Positions 23,301-35,898 of a stretch of DNA of 64,000 bases are shown here, piece by piece. The translations under genes and the position numbers were made by a program. This DNA is from Turbatrix aceti. Taxonomy: Eukaryota > Nematoda > Chromadorea > Rhabditida > Panagrolaimidae. Where the stretch lies: assembly GCA_963969345.1 (NCBI GenBank), contig OZ017766.1:6696001-6760000 (forward strand), written 5' to 3'. Position 1 is the first letter of the stretch. Every line of letters begins with the position of its first letter. Under the pieces are notes generated by a model that saw nothing but the letters and a program-made list of their open reading frames with translations, had not been told where the DNA came from and did not search any database.

Positions 23301-26300
23301 TCATTCATTCATTGCCTGGGGCCTCTCAGCCAACCGGCAGACGTCGAGGGCACAAAATGGGGCACGACACGTTGGACACTCCGCACGGCCGCTCATCCAG
23401 GTCTCGGGATGGTCTCTGTTCTGCTTCGATGCAAAGATCCGCGCAATGCAGCCAGCGCACCTGAAAAAAAAATGCAAGCGTGGATCATCAGTTCACGTGT
23501 GTGTGTGTGTGTGGGGGTGCACATCTTGAAAAAATCTCAAAATGTGGATTAATGGCGTCGTTGACATCGATGTGCCAGCACCGAGTTCGCCTCGCAACGG
23601 ATCAGATACTGGATATCGGATCACAATCCCCGACCGACCCGATGACAACTGAACTGCATCCATCCGAGCAGCAGCCTGATAGGAGGATGCTCGGGTGTTG
23701 CGTCAAAAGTATGTACGTATACGTACGAAAAATTCTTGGATGTTTTTTGGAAATAAAAAAAAAATTTAAACGAAAAAAAGGAAAAAATCCTGTTTTGAAA
23801 AAATCAAAAAAAAATCAGTTTTTGGAAAAAAAATGGCAAAAATGTGATTCGTGTGGTTATAATTTTCTCCGCAATTTAACAAAATAACGCAAAGTATAAT
23901 CCGTTTTTAAAATTTTTGAAAATTCATTTTTTAAAATTACCGTAAATATTTTCAGAAACGGATACCATAACATTTGACTCAGTTTTTGACAGGAAATTTA
24001 TTTTAAATGTAAACATGAATTAAAAATGTCAGACAAAAAATGTCAAAAAACACTTTTTATTTCGACGTTTTTTTAAAGTACGGTTTTTTTTGTCAAAAAA
24101 AAATTTTTTTTTTATTTCCTATCAAAAACTGAGTCGAATGATATTTAGGAAATATTTACTTCATTTTTTGTTGTATAAAAAAGTTCAGTAGAATAAATTT
24201 AAAAAAATACATTTCAAAAATTAAAAAAAGTTAATTCCCTATTTTTCATGTTAAATCGAGCAAAAAAATTATAACATTGCAATACTATAATTTTGCAATA
24301 AATATTTAATCCCAAACTTGAATCACAATTTTTGTCATTTAAAAAAAAATTTTTTAAAGTCGGGTCATCATAAAAAGTGCAATTTTCACTTTTCAAATCC
24401 GGCCAATTTTTCTTTTGACAACGACGTCGTAAAGCAGGCTGCACAACGACTACAAAGATCCGTTTGGATCCGGCAATTTTAATAATTGTACGACTATGTA
24501 CAACTTTCCCCTTCGCTTGAAACTTGTCTCTCTTTCTCTTACCACATTGGTTTGCACGCGCAGGATCGGCATCCGACCTGTTCGCCGTCATCGATGCACT
24601 GTTTCATGAGTTTGACCTCTGCTATCGTAAACTGGCATCCAAGGCAGGGTTCGAGTTCGAAGCGATGATCGTAGTCAAATCGAGGATTTTCGTTGATTTG
24701 CGCGTCAAAAACCTCGACAAATTTATCGTTGACCGTTGCGATGAATTCGAGTCGATCGACGACGTCGATATTTCGACCGAGTCTCACCTGAAGGTCGTGG
24801 AGCATGGCACGTGACCTGAGGCTGCAAAAAAGGCGCGCGTTTGTTTAAAACAGTTTTCTTTCAAGTACGGTTAATTGAGTACCGAATTGTGAAAGGAGAC
24901 GACCGGCTTGACACGCTTTCGACCAAAACGTCGATCAGCTGTACTTCATCAGTCGATGACGTCAGCAGGGGGTGCTCGGCAGCCGAGACCACACGGAAAC
25001 GCGCGTCGTCGATGCGGATGAGGCGAAGCGAGTACATCGACGTCTGGATAGCCCAGTGGTCGGTGACGATGACCTTCGAGTACCCTAAACTCACTCGCGT
25101 GCTTTTGTGTGAACCAGAACCGTTAATGGATGTCAACAAAAAATGGAAAAAAATCAGAACGCAGTTAATTTTTGGAAAACTGATTTTTGTCACCTTTTTT
25201 TTCAGGGACGCACAAAAAAATTTACGCATAAAAATTTTGATACAATACAAAAAAAATACGCAAATGAAAAAAATTATGCGTAAAATTAAAAAAAAAGTTT
25301 TTGTTCGAAATTTTTTCAATGCAAAAAAAATTTTATTTTAACAAAAAAAATTTAACGCGAATTTGTTTTCTCCAAAAATTTTTTCAATATTTTTTACGCA
25401 CAATTTTTTTTCATTTTTACGCAACAATAATTTTATACATATTTGAATAAAAAAAATTTTCAAAGCAAATTTTTTTTCGAACAAAAAATATTTCGACGCA
25501 ACAAAATTTTTCAAAAAATAATATTCTAACAAAAAAAATTTCAACGCTAATTTTGACGCCGAAAAATTTTTTTTATATTTTTTACGCACAATTTTTGTTC
25601 AATTTTTTCAACGCAAAAAAAATTGTTTTATGGAAAAAAATAAAATATTTTTAAAAATACTCACCAACGTGATTATCGACAGAAAAATTTGAAAAATCCC
25701 GTGTTTCAACATTCAACTGATCAACGATCTGCCGGAAGTCCTCATCCGGCTCTGTCCACTGCGCAATATTCCGCGAGATGGGATGATTAACAAACCCGTT
25801 ATAGCTGACGTAAGTTATGTACGCGAGAGCCCCTAAAAAAAATTCGAATTAATTTTTTTCTGTTTTTCTATTTTTTTTAAGATGAGTCACGCGAAAACTT
25901 CTTTTTTTTGTTTTTTCGCCAATTATCCGGCGTTTTACGATCGATCGATCTTCCGCTTACCCGATACGATGAGTAACGATCCCTGCCATATCCATTGAAC
26001 CGTAGCGGTGAACTTTGAATCAACGGCATTTTCGACAAATTGAAAGGTGAAGATGATCGTAAAAACTGCAATCGTAAAGATAGTAACATTGAATGAAGTT
26101 ATATTTACTGTTTGAAAAAATATCGTAAACTGGGAAGTAACGATACAAAAAAAATAAATAAAAGAAATGTGAACGTAAAGATTTGAGTTACGATAGCAAT
26201 AAGTAAGTAAGTATCGTAATTTGGTGTTCGTTACGATCAAAATTTTACTCAACGTAACTCAAAATATCGTAATTTGAACGTTTCTTCTTTTCTTTTTTTC

Positions 26301-26599
26301 TATCGTTACTTTTTGCCTTTTTTGTCATTTGAATTCCCAAAAATAGTAATCCAACATTTTTTGTTTAAATAAAACTCACCAAGTGGTAGAGCAGCATGGA
26401 TAAGCAATGTAAGACAAGCCCGACGAAGGTGATACTCGACGAAATTTATGCGTTCAGAACCGATAATAAATGAGAACAAAACCGGGATCGTAAATCCTGC
26501 CTGCCTCGCTTCTTGTGGAGGAAAGACAATCACGAGAGAAAACAAAGCAAAAATTGCCGACGAGTAAAAGAGCTCGGATGTCCACGTAATTTCGTGCAT
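23301..26599 (-). CDS. TMEM129: TMEM129-family E3 ubiquitin ligase (ER membrane)
   Basis: TMEM129 is a multispanning ER protein with a C-terminal RING-like domain used in ER-associated degradation. Six exons (26599-26380, 26065-25961, 25832-25665, 25084-24883, 24821-24543, 23460-23301) join in phase to 377 residues, close to the vertebrate length (about 360). Landmarks: 'FPPQEARQAGFTIP' and 'VEYHLRRACLTLLIHAALPLG' near the N-terminus, 'KVIVTDHWAIQTS' mid-protein, then the Cys cluster 'EPCLGC..', 'GCRSCACKPMWCAGC' and 'CPTCRAPFCALDVC' (about residues 290-370). The W and C of PMWC are joined across the last intron. Introns are large and extremely A/T-rich (24,000-24,400; 25,150-25,650). Confidence 0.93.
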
Positions 26600-27425
26600 T
26601 GTATCGAACGTCTCAGTAATGCCAAATAATTTAAACTGCCACGAGTTGAGTTGATGTTGGCTGTTTTTATATCGTCGCACATATGTATATATGCGGAAGA
26701 AGAAGAAGACGTGTACAACGTCGCCGTTTTCCACGGCTGACGGCAGCTGATGCGCCGGTAAAACAGGATTTTTCGCTAATCAACGTAACCGTTCGTCGCG
26801 TTTTGCCAAAATAATTTTTTAGTTTTCTGTTACGATTTTTTTCTTTTTCCGTATTTTTTGTACATTGTTGTGATTTTTGGGTCCGTCTGTGATTCACGTG
26901 TGGTTATTACTTACGTAAATTATACGAAATAAGCAAATTAACATCAAAACAGAAATTTTTGTTGATGGTAAACATTCGTCGCGTTTTGCCAAGAATTTTT
27001 ATTGTGTTTACGATTTTTTTTAGTTTTTGTATTTTTCGTCCAATTTTGGGGGTTTTTAGATAATTATAATTCTTGTAAACAGCTCAAATAAGTAAAGTAA
27101 CATCAAAACATGAATTTTATAAAATGCGTTAATCGTAATCGTTCGTCGCGTTTTGCCAAACAAATTTTTTGGTTTGTGTTACGATTTTTCTCTGTTTTCG
27201 TCTTTTTCGTCCAATTTTGGTGGGTTTTTAGGTAACTGTAATTCGCGAATGGATTCATGTGTGTTCATTGCAAAATGTAAACTGTACAAATAAGTAAAGA
27301 TTAATATCAGTCTGCGACGACGATATGCAAAGGCTGTTCGGAGTGGGAAAAAATAGGTAATTAGCACCGAGCGCATCACTCAATTCGTCGAAGACGGCGT
27401 GCAATTCCGGCAAAAAGTCTACGAA
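26600..27425. other. Intergenic between TMEM129 start and CTR stop
   Basis: Three related stretches (about 26780-26960, 26970-27120, 27125-27300) each carry CGTTCGTCGCGTTTTGCCAA followed by T-rich sequence and 'GTCCAATTTTGG'-like text. They are a degenerate tandem repeat of about 155-175 bases. No coding region. Confidence 0.6.
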
Positions 27426-27971
27426 TTATCCGCAGCAAGTTTCGCCCTGGATAACGGCAGCTGCGTCTGCGATGCGCCCGGTCTCGGGAAAAAGGTATCG
27501 AAAAGAGAGGTGAGCTATCGTCTCGCCGATAATAACCGCAGCACAGAGCCAGACGTTGAACGTCATGAAGACGAGCATGAGCAGGTAGCCGAGGGTGAGT
27601 TGGAGAGCGTGAAGGACGCTATCACCGACGAGGGGCGCTGTCAGCTTTCGAGGAGGTCGGGGATCGTCGGTCGAAGTGGGAGCCGGCAGGGTTGCTGCGG
27701 CTTCGGCGACGCGTTGTCGCCACGTTACGCGTATCCACCGAGTGCCTTCGAGTGCAAAGGCGAGTAGGACGATGAGTAGAGAGGATGCGATGATGCCTAG
27801 GGGGGTCGAAGTTTGCCAGAAGGAGAAAAGGACGGTTTCAGATGACCCAAAATGGAAGGACATCGCGTGCATCGACATTTCGCCCGGCATCATTGGCATC
27901 GACATGGAATGGCCCTGGTGTGGGTCTGCGGGCACGGCGGGAATGTGTTTGTTGTGTGCCGAGTGGTCCAT
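27426..27971 (-). CDS. CTR-family high-affinity copper transporter
   Basis: Trimeric Cu(I) channel of the plasma membrane or endosomes. A single exon encodes 181 residues from the ATG at 27971. The N-terminus is rich in Met and His ('HSMSMPMMPGEMSMHAMSFH'), the copper-collecting part. TM1 is about 53-73 ('GIIASSLLIVLLAFALEGTRW'). TM2 contains the MxxxM signature in 'GYLLMLVFMTFN', followed at once by TM3 'VWLCAAVIIGETIAHLSF'. The GxxxG usual in TM3 is degenerate. The C-terminus ends '..GETCCG', a Cys pair likely to hand over copper. A TTTTTTTCCAG acceptor ends one base before the ATG, pointing to a spliced 5' UTR. Confidence 0.93.
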   Translation of the reverse strand: MDHSAHNKHIPAVPADPHQGHSMSMPMMPGEMSMHAMSFHFGSSETVLFSFWQTSTPLGIIASSLLIVLLAFALEGTRWIRVTWRQRVAEAAATLPAPTSTDDPRPPRKLTAPLVGDSVLHALQLTLGYLLMLVFMTFNVWLCAAVIIGETIAHLSFRYLFPETGRIADAAAVIQGETCCG

Positions 27972-30015
27972 CCTGGAAAAAAACAACAAAAAAAGTCAAA
28001 TTCGGGAAAAAAACAATTTTTAGGCTTATTTGGTGAAAAAACGCGCGTAAATGGTGGATTTTTAATTTTTTTTTTAATTTTAAAAACGATAGATATGCAG
28101 TAACGCAACAAAGAAAGAAATGAATTGTTACGATACCATCAAAACTGTAGGAAGCCGGCGTATGTATTGACAAAAAATCACAAATCATCGTAAGCCAAGC
28201 AAATTTGAACAAAACGAACGTAAACCACACATTTCTTACCTAATGTAAGAAAAGACAACCGCGACGATTACGATTTCCGATTTATCAATCAATTTGGTCA
28301 AAAACTCTCGCAAAAACCGTAAAAAAAGGTAACAAAAACGGGTTCGGGTTACGTTCATTTTGCAAAATAAGCCCATGGCCCATGACGCTCAAACAACGAT
28401 AGAAAAGGCAAAAACAAAGGAAACTGGATAAATGGACAAGTTATTATTGGTTGTTGAATGTTGGATGTCAGCTGGACATGACACAGGGCAAGTTTGTTCC
28501 CACGTGGAAAAAAAAGAAAAAGCAGGCCAGGCCACATTCAGCTTTTTTTGTGCTTTCCTACGACTTTTATCGTTGTTTCCTATTATAAATATTTATTAGA
28601 CGCTCACATCAGTCAAGCCCGCAGGTGAATAATATCCGACCGGTCACCAACCAGCATTCACAGCGCCTGGTTTGTTTTTCATCGATCCGTCGTAAATACA
28701 TGTATGTCCAGTCCAGAGCGCGCAGACAGTTGCTTTGGGGTCTTTTCTTTCTTTGTCATGAACACGAAGAAAAAATATAGTACTAACATACATATTTACA
28801 CATTTACACCTGCCACAGGCGGCAACAGTCGAAAAACAGGGGAAAAAGCAAGAAAAAAATGTTACGTACTCGTAATGTAAAAAAAATTGTGATAAATTGT
28901 TTTTCTGGGTGAGTGAGTGAGTGTTTTTTTATCTGTTGCGCCGGATTACTTACTCATTTTGGCCGGGATCAGTCTGGAAAAATGATCGTAACCCTGTATG
29001 ATCAAAAACCTTCTTTTTTTTTGGTTCACAAAAAAAACGGACAAACAAACCGGCGTGATGGGAGCTATTTAATTCGGTGTGAACATTTTTTTATTCGGGG
29101 GGGACAAAAGTCAGTGTTAGTCAGTCACAGACATCCTCTATGGCCCCGGGGGCAGCAGTCAGGGTGGTGTATGACATGCATGTTCACCACCACCACCACG
29201 CAAGACGAGACGAGACAAGGCAAGGCAAGGCGTCGTCGTGTTCGTTTTTCGTTTCCGCGTGTTCGCCGAAAAAAAAACCGCGCTTTGAATTGAATCGTTT
29301 CCATATAAAAAAACTCCTCACTTGATCCCGGTGATTGACCTGGATTCATGCATGTATACATACAGCTGCATTGTGCACTGTGCACTAGCAGAGCTGAGCT
29401 GATTTTTTTTATTGGGATCAACTCCACTCCTTTACCCCCCCACCCCCCCCCCCGGGGTATGGGACACGAGTGCACCGACAAATGACCAACCAACCAGCCG
29501 CCAGGAAAGGTCGAAAAATAAATGTCCCGAGTTTTCAACTGATGACCACATTTTTTTTTCACATTTTCTTTTCGCTGCAGGAGTTTGCGTTTGTTTTGTA
29601 GTCAGTCGAGTCGAAGGACCACCGACCGCAGATGAAAAAGTCATCGTTCTAGAATTGACCAAAGCCGAACGAAGAACGAATGTAATCAATCCACCCGTTT
29701 TTTTTCTGCACCGTTATCCATCTCCATCCATTGCTATCGTTTACATTTACGTTTACGTTATTACGCGATAAACAACACAGTGATAACTATCCATCCTTTG
29801 GGTTACGGACGCGGACGGGCGCGGGGTTTTATGTCAACAAAAAAAGTGCGCCGTTGCTGGTTGCCGGATAAAATTTCCTGCAGAAGTGCGTGTTTCGTGT
29901 TTACGTTTACGTTTGCTTTTTCCTCCAAAAAAGAACTGTTTTTTTTCACTTGGACTGGTTAAATTTGCCACTTTCAGCCTAGAAAGTCAGTGAATGGATT
30001 GACACAGACGTCGGG
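27972..30015. promoter_or_regulatory. Divergent intergenic region between CTR and FCHO
   Basis: About 2 kb separating two genes that point away from each other, so it should carry both promoters. The sequence shows homopolymer runs, a G/C run at 29435-29456 and CA/AC-rich short tracts, but I cannot point to a defined promoter element. A CTTTCAG acceptor ends at 29977, 38 bases before the FCHO ATG. Confidence 0.45.
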
Positions 30016-33000
30016 ATGCTGATCGACTACGCAGAGCACTTTTGGGTGAGTTTTTGCGTCCGCACGTGCCACCCAGAGCATACAGGATGTTTTTCAGGGC
30101 GATAGCCACATTGGCTATCACACGCTGTACGAAAACATGAAACGGGGCGAAGACTGTGTACAGGAGCTCTCAACATTCGTCAAAGAACGCATCGGACTCG
30201 AAGAAGAACTTTTAAAGTATTATTCAAAGTCTCTGAACCGAGTCAACACGTACATCAACAATAACGGCGCTTTTGCGGACGCGTGGCGCATGACGAAGGG
30301 CACGCTCGAGCTCTGCTGCGAGATTGAGACCAATGTCATCAAGGGCCTCGTCGAGGTATCGAGGGATATTGTCAGGTATCACGACGAACTCGTCAAGGGT
30401 CGAAAGAAGTCCAAGGAACAGGATGTCATCGATGCTGTCAATATCATGCAGACAACGACTACCTGTCTCCAGAAGGCGAAGGAAACGTATCAGCAGCGGT
30501 GTAACGAACTCATATCCATGAAAAATGATCCACAGACCAAGGATGTTATCAAGGTGCGTTTTTTGGGGGTTTTGGTTATTTTGATGGGCAAGAATACGAA
30601 AAAAACACTTTTTTTGGCGTGTTTTATGTTCTGATAAAAAAAATATTTTTTTGCTAAAATTTATCAAAAAAAATGATTTTTATATCCTTTTCGCACAAAA
30701 AAATCAAAAAAGGCCTAAAATCCGGAGACTGAATTTTGGCACAAAACTTCGATCTGACCTGGTCTTACAGCGATTTCTCGCCAAGTGTGGGACAAAAACC
30801 AGCGAAAAAACTTTTTTTTAGCATATTTTTGTTGCTGATCTGTTTTTTTTTGTCTTTTGCTAAAATCGAGCAAAAAAAGTGCTTTTGATGTCTTTTTTTG
30901 CACAAAAAATGCTTTCAAACAAAAAATTTGGGCCTAAAATCTCTTCAGAATTAGGTTTCTGCCCGATTTGGTCCTACAACGATTTTGCAACTATCCAATT
31001 TTTCAGATGAAAAACAAAGTAGCAAAGGCGCACGACGAGTACAAATCCTACGTCGAAAAATACGGCGCTGTGCGAGAAAACTTTGTCGAAAAGATGCTTC
31101 GGGCAACTTCGACGTTCCAGAAGCACGATACATCCCACCACGAACGGACCAAAGCCTTCTTTGTGCTTCTCGCGAAACTCGTCGACGAATGCGTAAACTC
31201 GACATCACAGGTAACATCCGACTGGAGATCTTCGATATCGGAGATGGATCTGGAAAATATCATGCTTCGATTTGTCGAGGAAAAAGGCACGGGCACCGAG
31301 CGACCGGTGCCGATTCAGTGGAGCGATAGCGACGAACTCATCGACCTTGACTCCGTCTCGGGAATTATCGCTTCGGCCCCGAGCAGTTCTTCGTCGTCCG
31401 CGATCGTCGCCGGGACGAGTGTACACGATGGCCAGCAGCACACTGCGAACATCATCGATCTCGACAGCCCGGCGGGAGATGTAAGTTTTTTTGTACGTGC
31501 GTGCAAACAATTTTGCAAATTTGAGCTAATTTTTGATGAAAACTCGGGATTTTGGCGTTTTGGGTGGATTTTTTGTAGTTTTTCTTTTCTGGAGATGTTT
31601 TGGCGGAAAAAGGTATTTTTTGGTCACTTATTGAAATTTTGCCAAAAAACGTTTTTTTTGGCCGGAAATCGCGTTTTTGACATTTCTGACAATTATTAGA
31701 ACGTTGTAGCCAAAAAAACTACGGCATTTCCAAAACCATGGTACAAATTGATCGACGTGATTTTTTATGGAGTATTTGAGAAAAATAGAAAAATGTAGGG
31801 TTATCACTTTAAAAAATGCCGAAATATGATTTTTTTTAAATGCAATTTTCGGCATTTTTCAAGGAGATAACCCCATATTTTTATATTTTCCCAGATTCTC
31901 CATCAAAAATCACGTCGATCAATTTGTACAATAGTTTTGGAAATGCCGTAGTTTTTTTTAGCTACAAACGTGCCAAAAATCGTCAAAAATGACACAAACG
32001 CGATTTCTGGCAATCGTAACTCTGTTAAAAAATGCTACGTGCAGTTTTTTGCAGTTTTGTAGTAAAAACTTTTTATCTTAAAACCAACTTTTTTTGTAAA
32101 ATTTCCAAAATGTTTACGGTATTATGCGTTTTTTTCTTTTCAGAAGTCAGCGACAGACAGCGAAACAGAAGGCGCCCACAGTGGCCCGTCAACAATCATC
32201 CCGCAATTTTCGTCATCGATTGGAAGATGGCTCCCGAGTCGTCGAAAAAAGCAAAACTCTCAGTCAAGTCTGCCGACGCCAACAACGGCGAATACAAACG
32301 ACGATTCGGCGACGACGACTGGATTCATCCTCAAACGCTATCGAAAGGTGAAAAACTCGATTAATGATCTGACTCCGACCGAAGGCAGCGGCGACGATAG
32401 TCGATCCACGAGAAGCAGCGAGCATGGAGCTTCCGGGCAGAATGACAGTTTGATCGACGCTTGGGCCAACAATAGCAGCAGCAATTCGGCGGACGTAGCG
32501 ACTCCCACCGCGACTCACGCGACCGAGGGTTTTTTGGTCGACGCGGAGGGGTATACGATACGCCAGGAGCGGGAAAAGGAGAAGACCTCTGCGGAGAGTG
32601 CAGACGCCTGGCAGAATACGTATTCTTCATCCGATGAGGACGACGAAAGCTTCCAGGCTTCGAAAATTCGACAATTGCAAATAAAACCCGCGGCAGAGTC
32701 AAAAAGCAATATTCAAGCTTCGGTGGACGAATTACGGCACGCGGTTGGTCATATTCATCTTCAAAAATCCTCGACATTCGATCGGGACCCGTGGGCATCG
32801 CTGGCGAGTCCGGAGTTCACGCAGAGCCTGAATACCGGCGGGGCTGCGTATCCGATCAGGCAGGCACTCACCGGAGACGATCATCTTCGACGGAACAGAC
32901 AGGTCTATGCCGAACTGGATTTTAGTCAGTCGGTGGGTGCCGGAGTGCTCAATACGATAGCCAGGGCACGTCCGAGGTCACAGACCCCGACGGCACTCGC

Positions 33001-34726
33001 AGCGTCGAGTTATGGCATTGGCATGAATACAATCAGTTCGGATGATCGAACGGAATCTTCGTCAAGCGATGTATCATCGAGCATGCTTGGCGCATCGTCG
33101 ACGACATCGATGTTTGCGGGATTTGGGGATTCTTTTGTTGCACCGACGCCAAAAGATACAAATTCGACGCCGATGATGGCATTTGCCGGATCACACGTGC
33201 CAAAACACCCAATTGCAATAGCGGTTCACGAATTTGTACACGCGTGGTTCAAACCGGCAAATGCGGCCCCCGAAGTGAAAATTTTTGGAACGGTTGCACT
33301 GTCTTTTCCGGCGATCCTTTTTCCCGTGCTCACGGATTTGGCATCCGACGTGAAACCGGTGACTTTTGTTCTTACAAATGCGTCCAGGATTAAAACGGTC
33401 ATGCCAAACCGGAAATTGTTAGTGCCAGCTCTTCCGCCGACGTTGCCGGTTGCTGAACTGTCATTTACGGTGGATAGACTGGCTCTGGCGAGCCTGCTTC
33501 TCGATCAGAAAAAAGCAAAGCCGGATGCTGCGTTTTTCAATGTTGATGTGAGTATTTTGGAAATTCATGAAGTTTTGTCAAAATTTATATTTTACGGTAA
33601 AAACGATGAAAAGTTTTTACTGGAAAATATAAACAGCTGTCCGAGGCATGATTTGGCCGAGTTACGATAGTCAAAAATCGCTTTTTTGCCATTTTTGACG
33701 ATTTTTGGAACGTTGTAGCTAAAAAAATACGGCATTTCCAAAGCAAAGGTACGAATTGATTGACTTGATTTTTGATGGAGAATCTGAGAAAAATATAAAA
33801 ATTTGGGGTTATCATTTTGAAAAATGCCGAAAATCGCATTTAAAAAAGTGCCATACTTTGTTTCGGCATTTTTCAAGGTGATAACCCTATGTTTTTATAT
33901 TTTTCCCCAGATTCTCCATCAAAAATCACGTCAATCAATTTGTATCCTGGCTTTGGAAATGCCGTAATTTTTTAGCTGCGATGTTCCAAAAATCGTCAAA
34001 AATGGCAAAAACGCGATTTCAGACGATCGTAACTCTGCCAAAAAAGTTTACTTAGGCAGCTGCATTTTACAGTAAAAATTTTTATAATAAAAGCATTTTT
34101 TGCCAAAATTTAATTTTGCGTGTTTTTTTTCGTTTTTTCATCTGTCGCGCGTTTTTCAGGTGGTCAAATACGAAGTAGACCCCCTAGGCCTGCCCCCGCT
34201 AAAGCTCAACGCCTACTGGAAGACTAGCGATACGGAAACCGGCATCCGGGTGGACTATGCGCTGACAGGCACGGCTGGAGGCGATGCGACGACGAACAAC
34301 GCCCAGCGACCCCTCATCAACGTGACTTTCACGACGCAGGTAAACGGAGCGGTCGAACTCATCAACGCCGATCCACTCGCTGTTTTTGATCCCGGAGCGA
34401 AGCAACTCACCTGGACGGTCACCGAACTCTCGCCACACGGCAGCGGCATCGGATCTCTCAAGGCGAGACTCAGAATCGAAGACGGCGGTCCTCCATCGAC
34501 GCCGTCCAGCACGACTGTGCATTTTCAGGTTGGTTTTTTTTGGGGATGATCATCTCGAGAGAGCGCTTTGGATTTTTTGAAAAAATGCACGTTTCAGTCC
34601 AACGACTGCACCCTCTCCGGTGTCCATGCCGGAATCGACAGCACGGATTCCAGCTACACGCTCAGCATGAATCGAAGAAAAGTCGTCGCGGGAAAATACT
34701 TTTGTGAGCCAGAAATACGAAATTAA
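30016..34726 (+). CDS. FCHO: FCHO endocytic adaptor (F-BAR plus mu-homology domain), complete gene
   Basis: FCHO proteins bind curved plasma membrane and activate AP2 to start clathrin coats. Exons 30016-30045, 30098-30553, 31007-31480, 32144-33547, 34160-34528 and 34598-34726 give 953 residues. The F-BAR/EFC part (about 1-300) begins 'MLIDYAEHFWGDSHIGYHTL' and is helical throughout. A Ser/Thr/Asp-rich linker with 'DLDS' and 'SDEDDESF' follows (about 300-670). The muHD covers about 675-953: 'HPIAIAVHEFVHAWFKP', 'LNAYWKTSDTETGIRVDY', 'GIGSLKARL', 'CTLSGVHAGI', 'YTLSMNRRKVVAGKY'. Two introns hold foldback repeats. Exons 5-6 are copied into the downstream array; this is the only copy with the upstream exons. 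Confidence 0.93.
31625..32090. repeat. Foldback repeat in FCHO intron 3
   Basis: Same family as at 2155-2660: inverted halves meeting at about 31850, with 'GATTCTCCATCAAAAATCACGT' on one side and its inverse-related form on the other. It stays clear of the splice sites. Confidence 0.75.
33590..34085. repeat. Foldback repeat in FCHO intron 4
   Basis: Best-preserved member of the family, with arms about 33590-33845 and 33850-34085. It is flanked by 'ACGGTAAAAACGATGAAAAG' on the left and its inverse-like 'TTTTACAGTAAAAATTTTTAT' on the right. Copied into the array at 56988-57485. Confidence 0.8.
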
Positions 34727-35099
34727 TCGTGGTCTATTATTTGTTTTATTTTTATTATATACATTTTCACGAGTTTATTTGTTGTTTACCGGACATTTAC
34801 AAAACGCAAGGTGAATATAAAATTTATCTAACAGGTTACCGTAACAAATGGGGGGTCAAAAATCTCAGAAAACTGAAAATTGGTTGAAATTGGGCACGGA
34901 TGCTTCAGAAAGTTCGATTTTAGGCCAAAATTTGGTATCAATGAAAAAAAACGAGCAAAAATCCCAAATTTGTCATCGTGAATCAAAAAAAGACATACGA
35001 ATTTGTGCGTCGGGAAAACACGGTATTGTATTTTTCTTTTTACGATCGCGATCGCTTCAAGAACCAAACTTTATCGTAAACAGAGTTGTTGAATTCGAC

Positions 35100-35290
35100 A
35101 ATTTTCCGTGCTCGCTCTGCTCGCGCTCTTTGAGCAATTCAAGTTTCCGTGCTCGCTCTGCTCATGCTCTTTCAGTTCCTAAAATTTTCGCGCTCACTCC
35201 GCTCGCGCTCTTTTATTCTCAGATCCTCTGCTCTTGCTCTGCTCACGCTCGTGAGTTGAGCAGGAGCGAGCAGTGAGCAGGAGCAATTTG
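35100..35290. repeat. GCTCGCTCTGCTC-rich inverted tract (also at 39650-40090, 46765-46945, 58505-58690)
   Basis: Clusters of TGCTCGCTCTGCTC on the left and GAGCAGGAGCGAGCAGTGAGC on the right can pair into a long hairpin. The tract differs in length between the four units; the second (39650-40090) carries an extra insert of about 200 bases. The surrounding DNA is otherwise nearly identical between units. Confidence 0.7.
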
Positions 35291-35898
35291 GTGAGCATCG
35301 AACAACTCTGCTTATAAACGGAATATCGAAATTCGAAGGAAAATCACAATGCGTATGCATACGCGTGTGTGCTACCTTTGATCACAATGTACAAACCAGA
35401 ACTTTATTTTCTGAATCGTAAATGCCATATATTTTCCCGCGAGTTTACATAAATTATATTTCTGGTAAAATGTAGTAATTTACATTAAAAACGACGACAT
35501 CAGTGTCTCTCAATGTTAAAAAAGCAATGTTAAAAAAATTTATAATTTATTTATCTTAAAAATATTTACGGTAAAATAAACACATCTAAAAAATTTCGGC
35601 AACGGCATTGATGTAAATTAATTTTACAACTGTTGTTATTTGGAAATTGTCAATTAATTATAGCTCTACACAATGCCTAAATTAAATAAATGCGTTTTTT
35701 TGCGATTTTTGCAAACAGTTGTCAAAATTATACTTTTTTAATTCAAAGTTAGAAGCAGGCAGAATCAGAGGCGGCGCCACACCGCAATGCCGGTAGCACC
35801 GCCCCTCTTTCGCCGTGTTAGCATAAATGGAAGCGTTTTCCGCTATTTTTGTCAGTGATACCTGCTTTTCACCTCTGAGTCGTCGTCGTCCTCTTATC

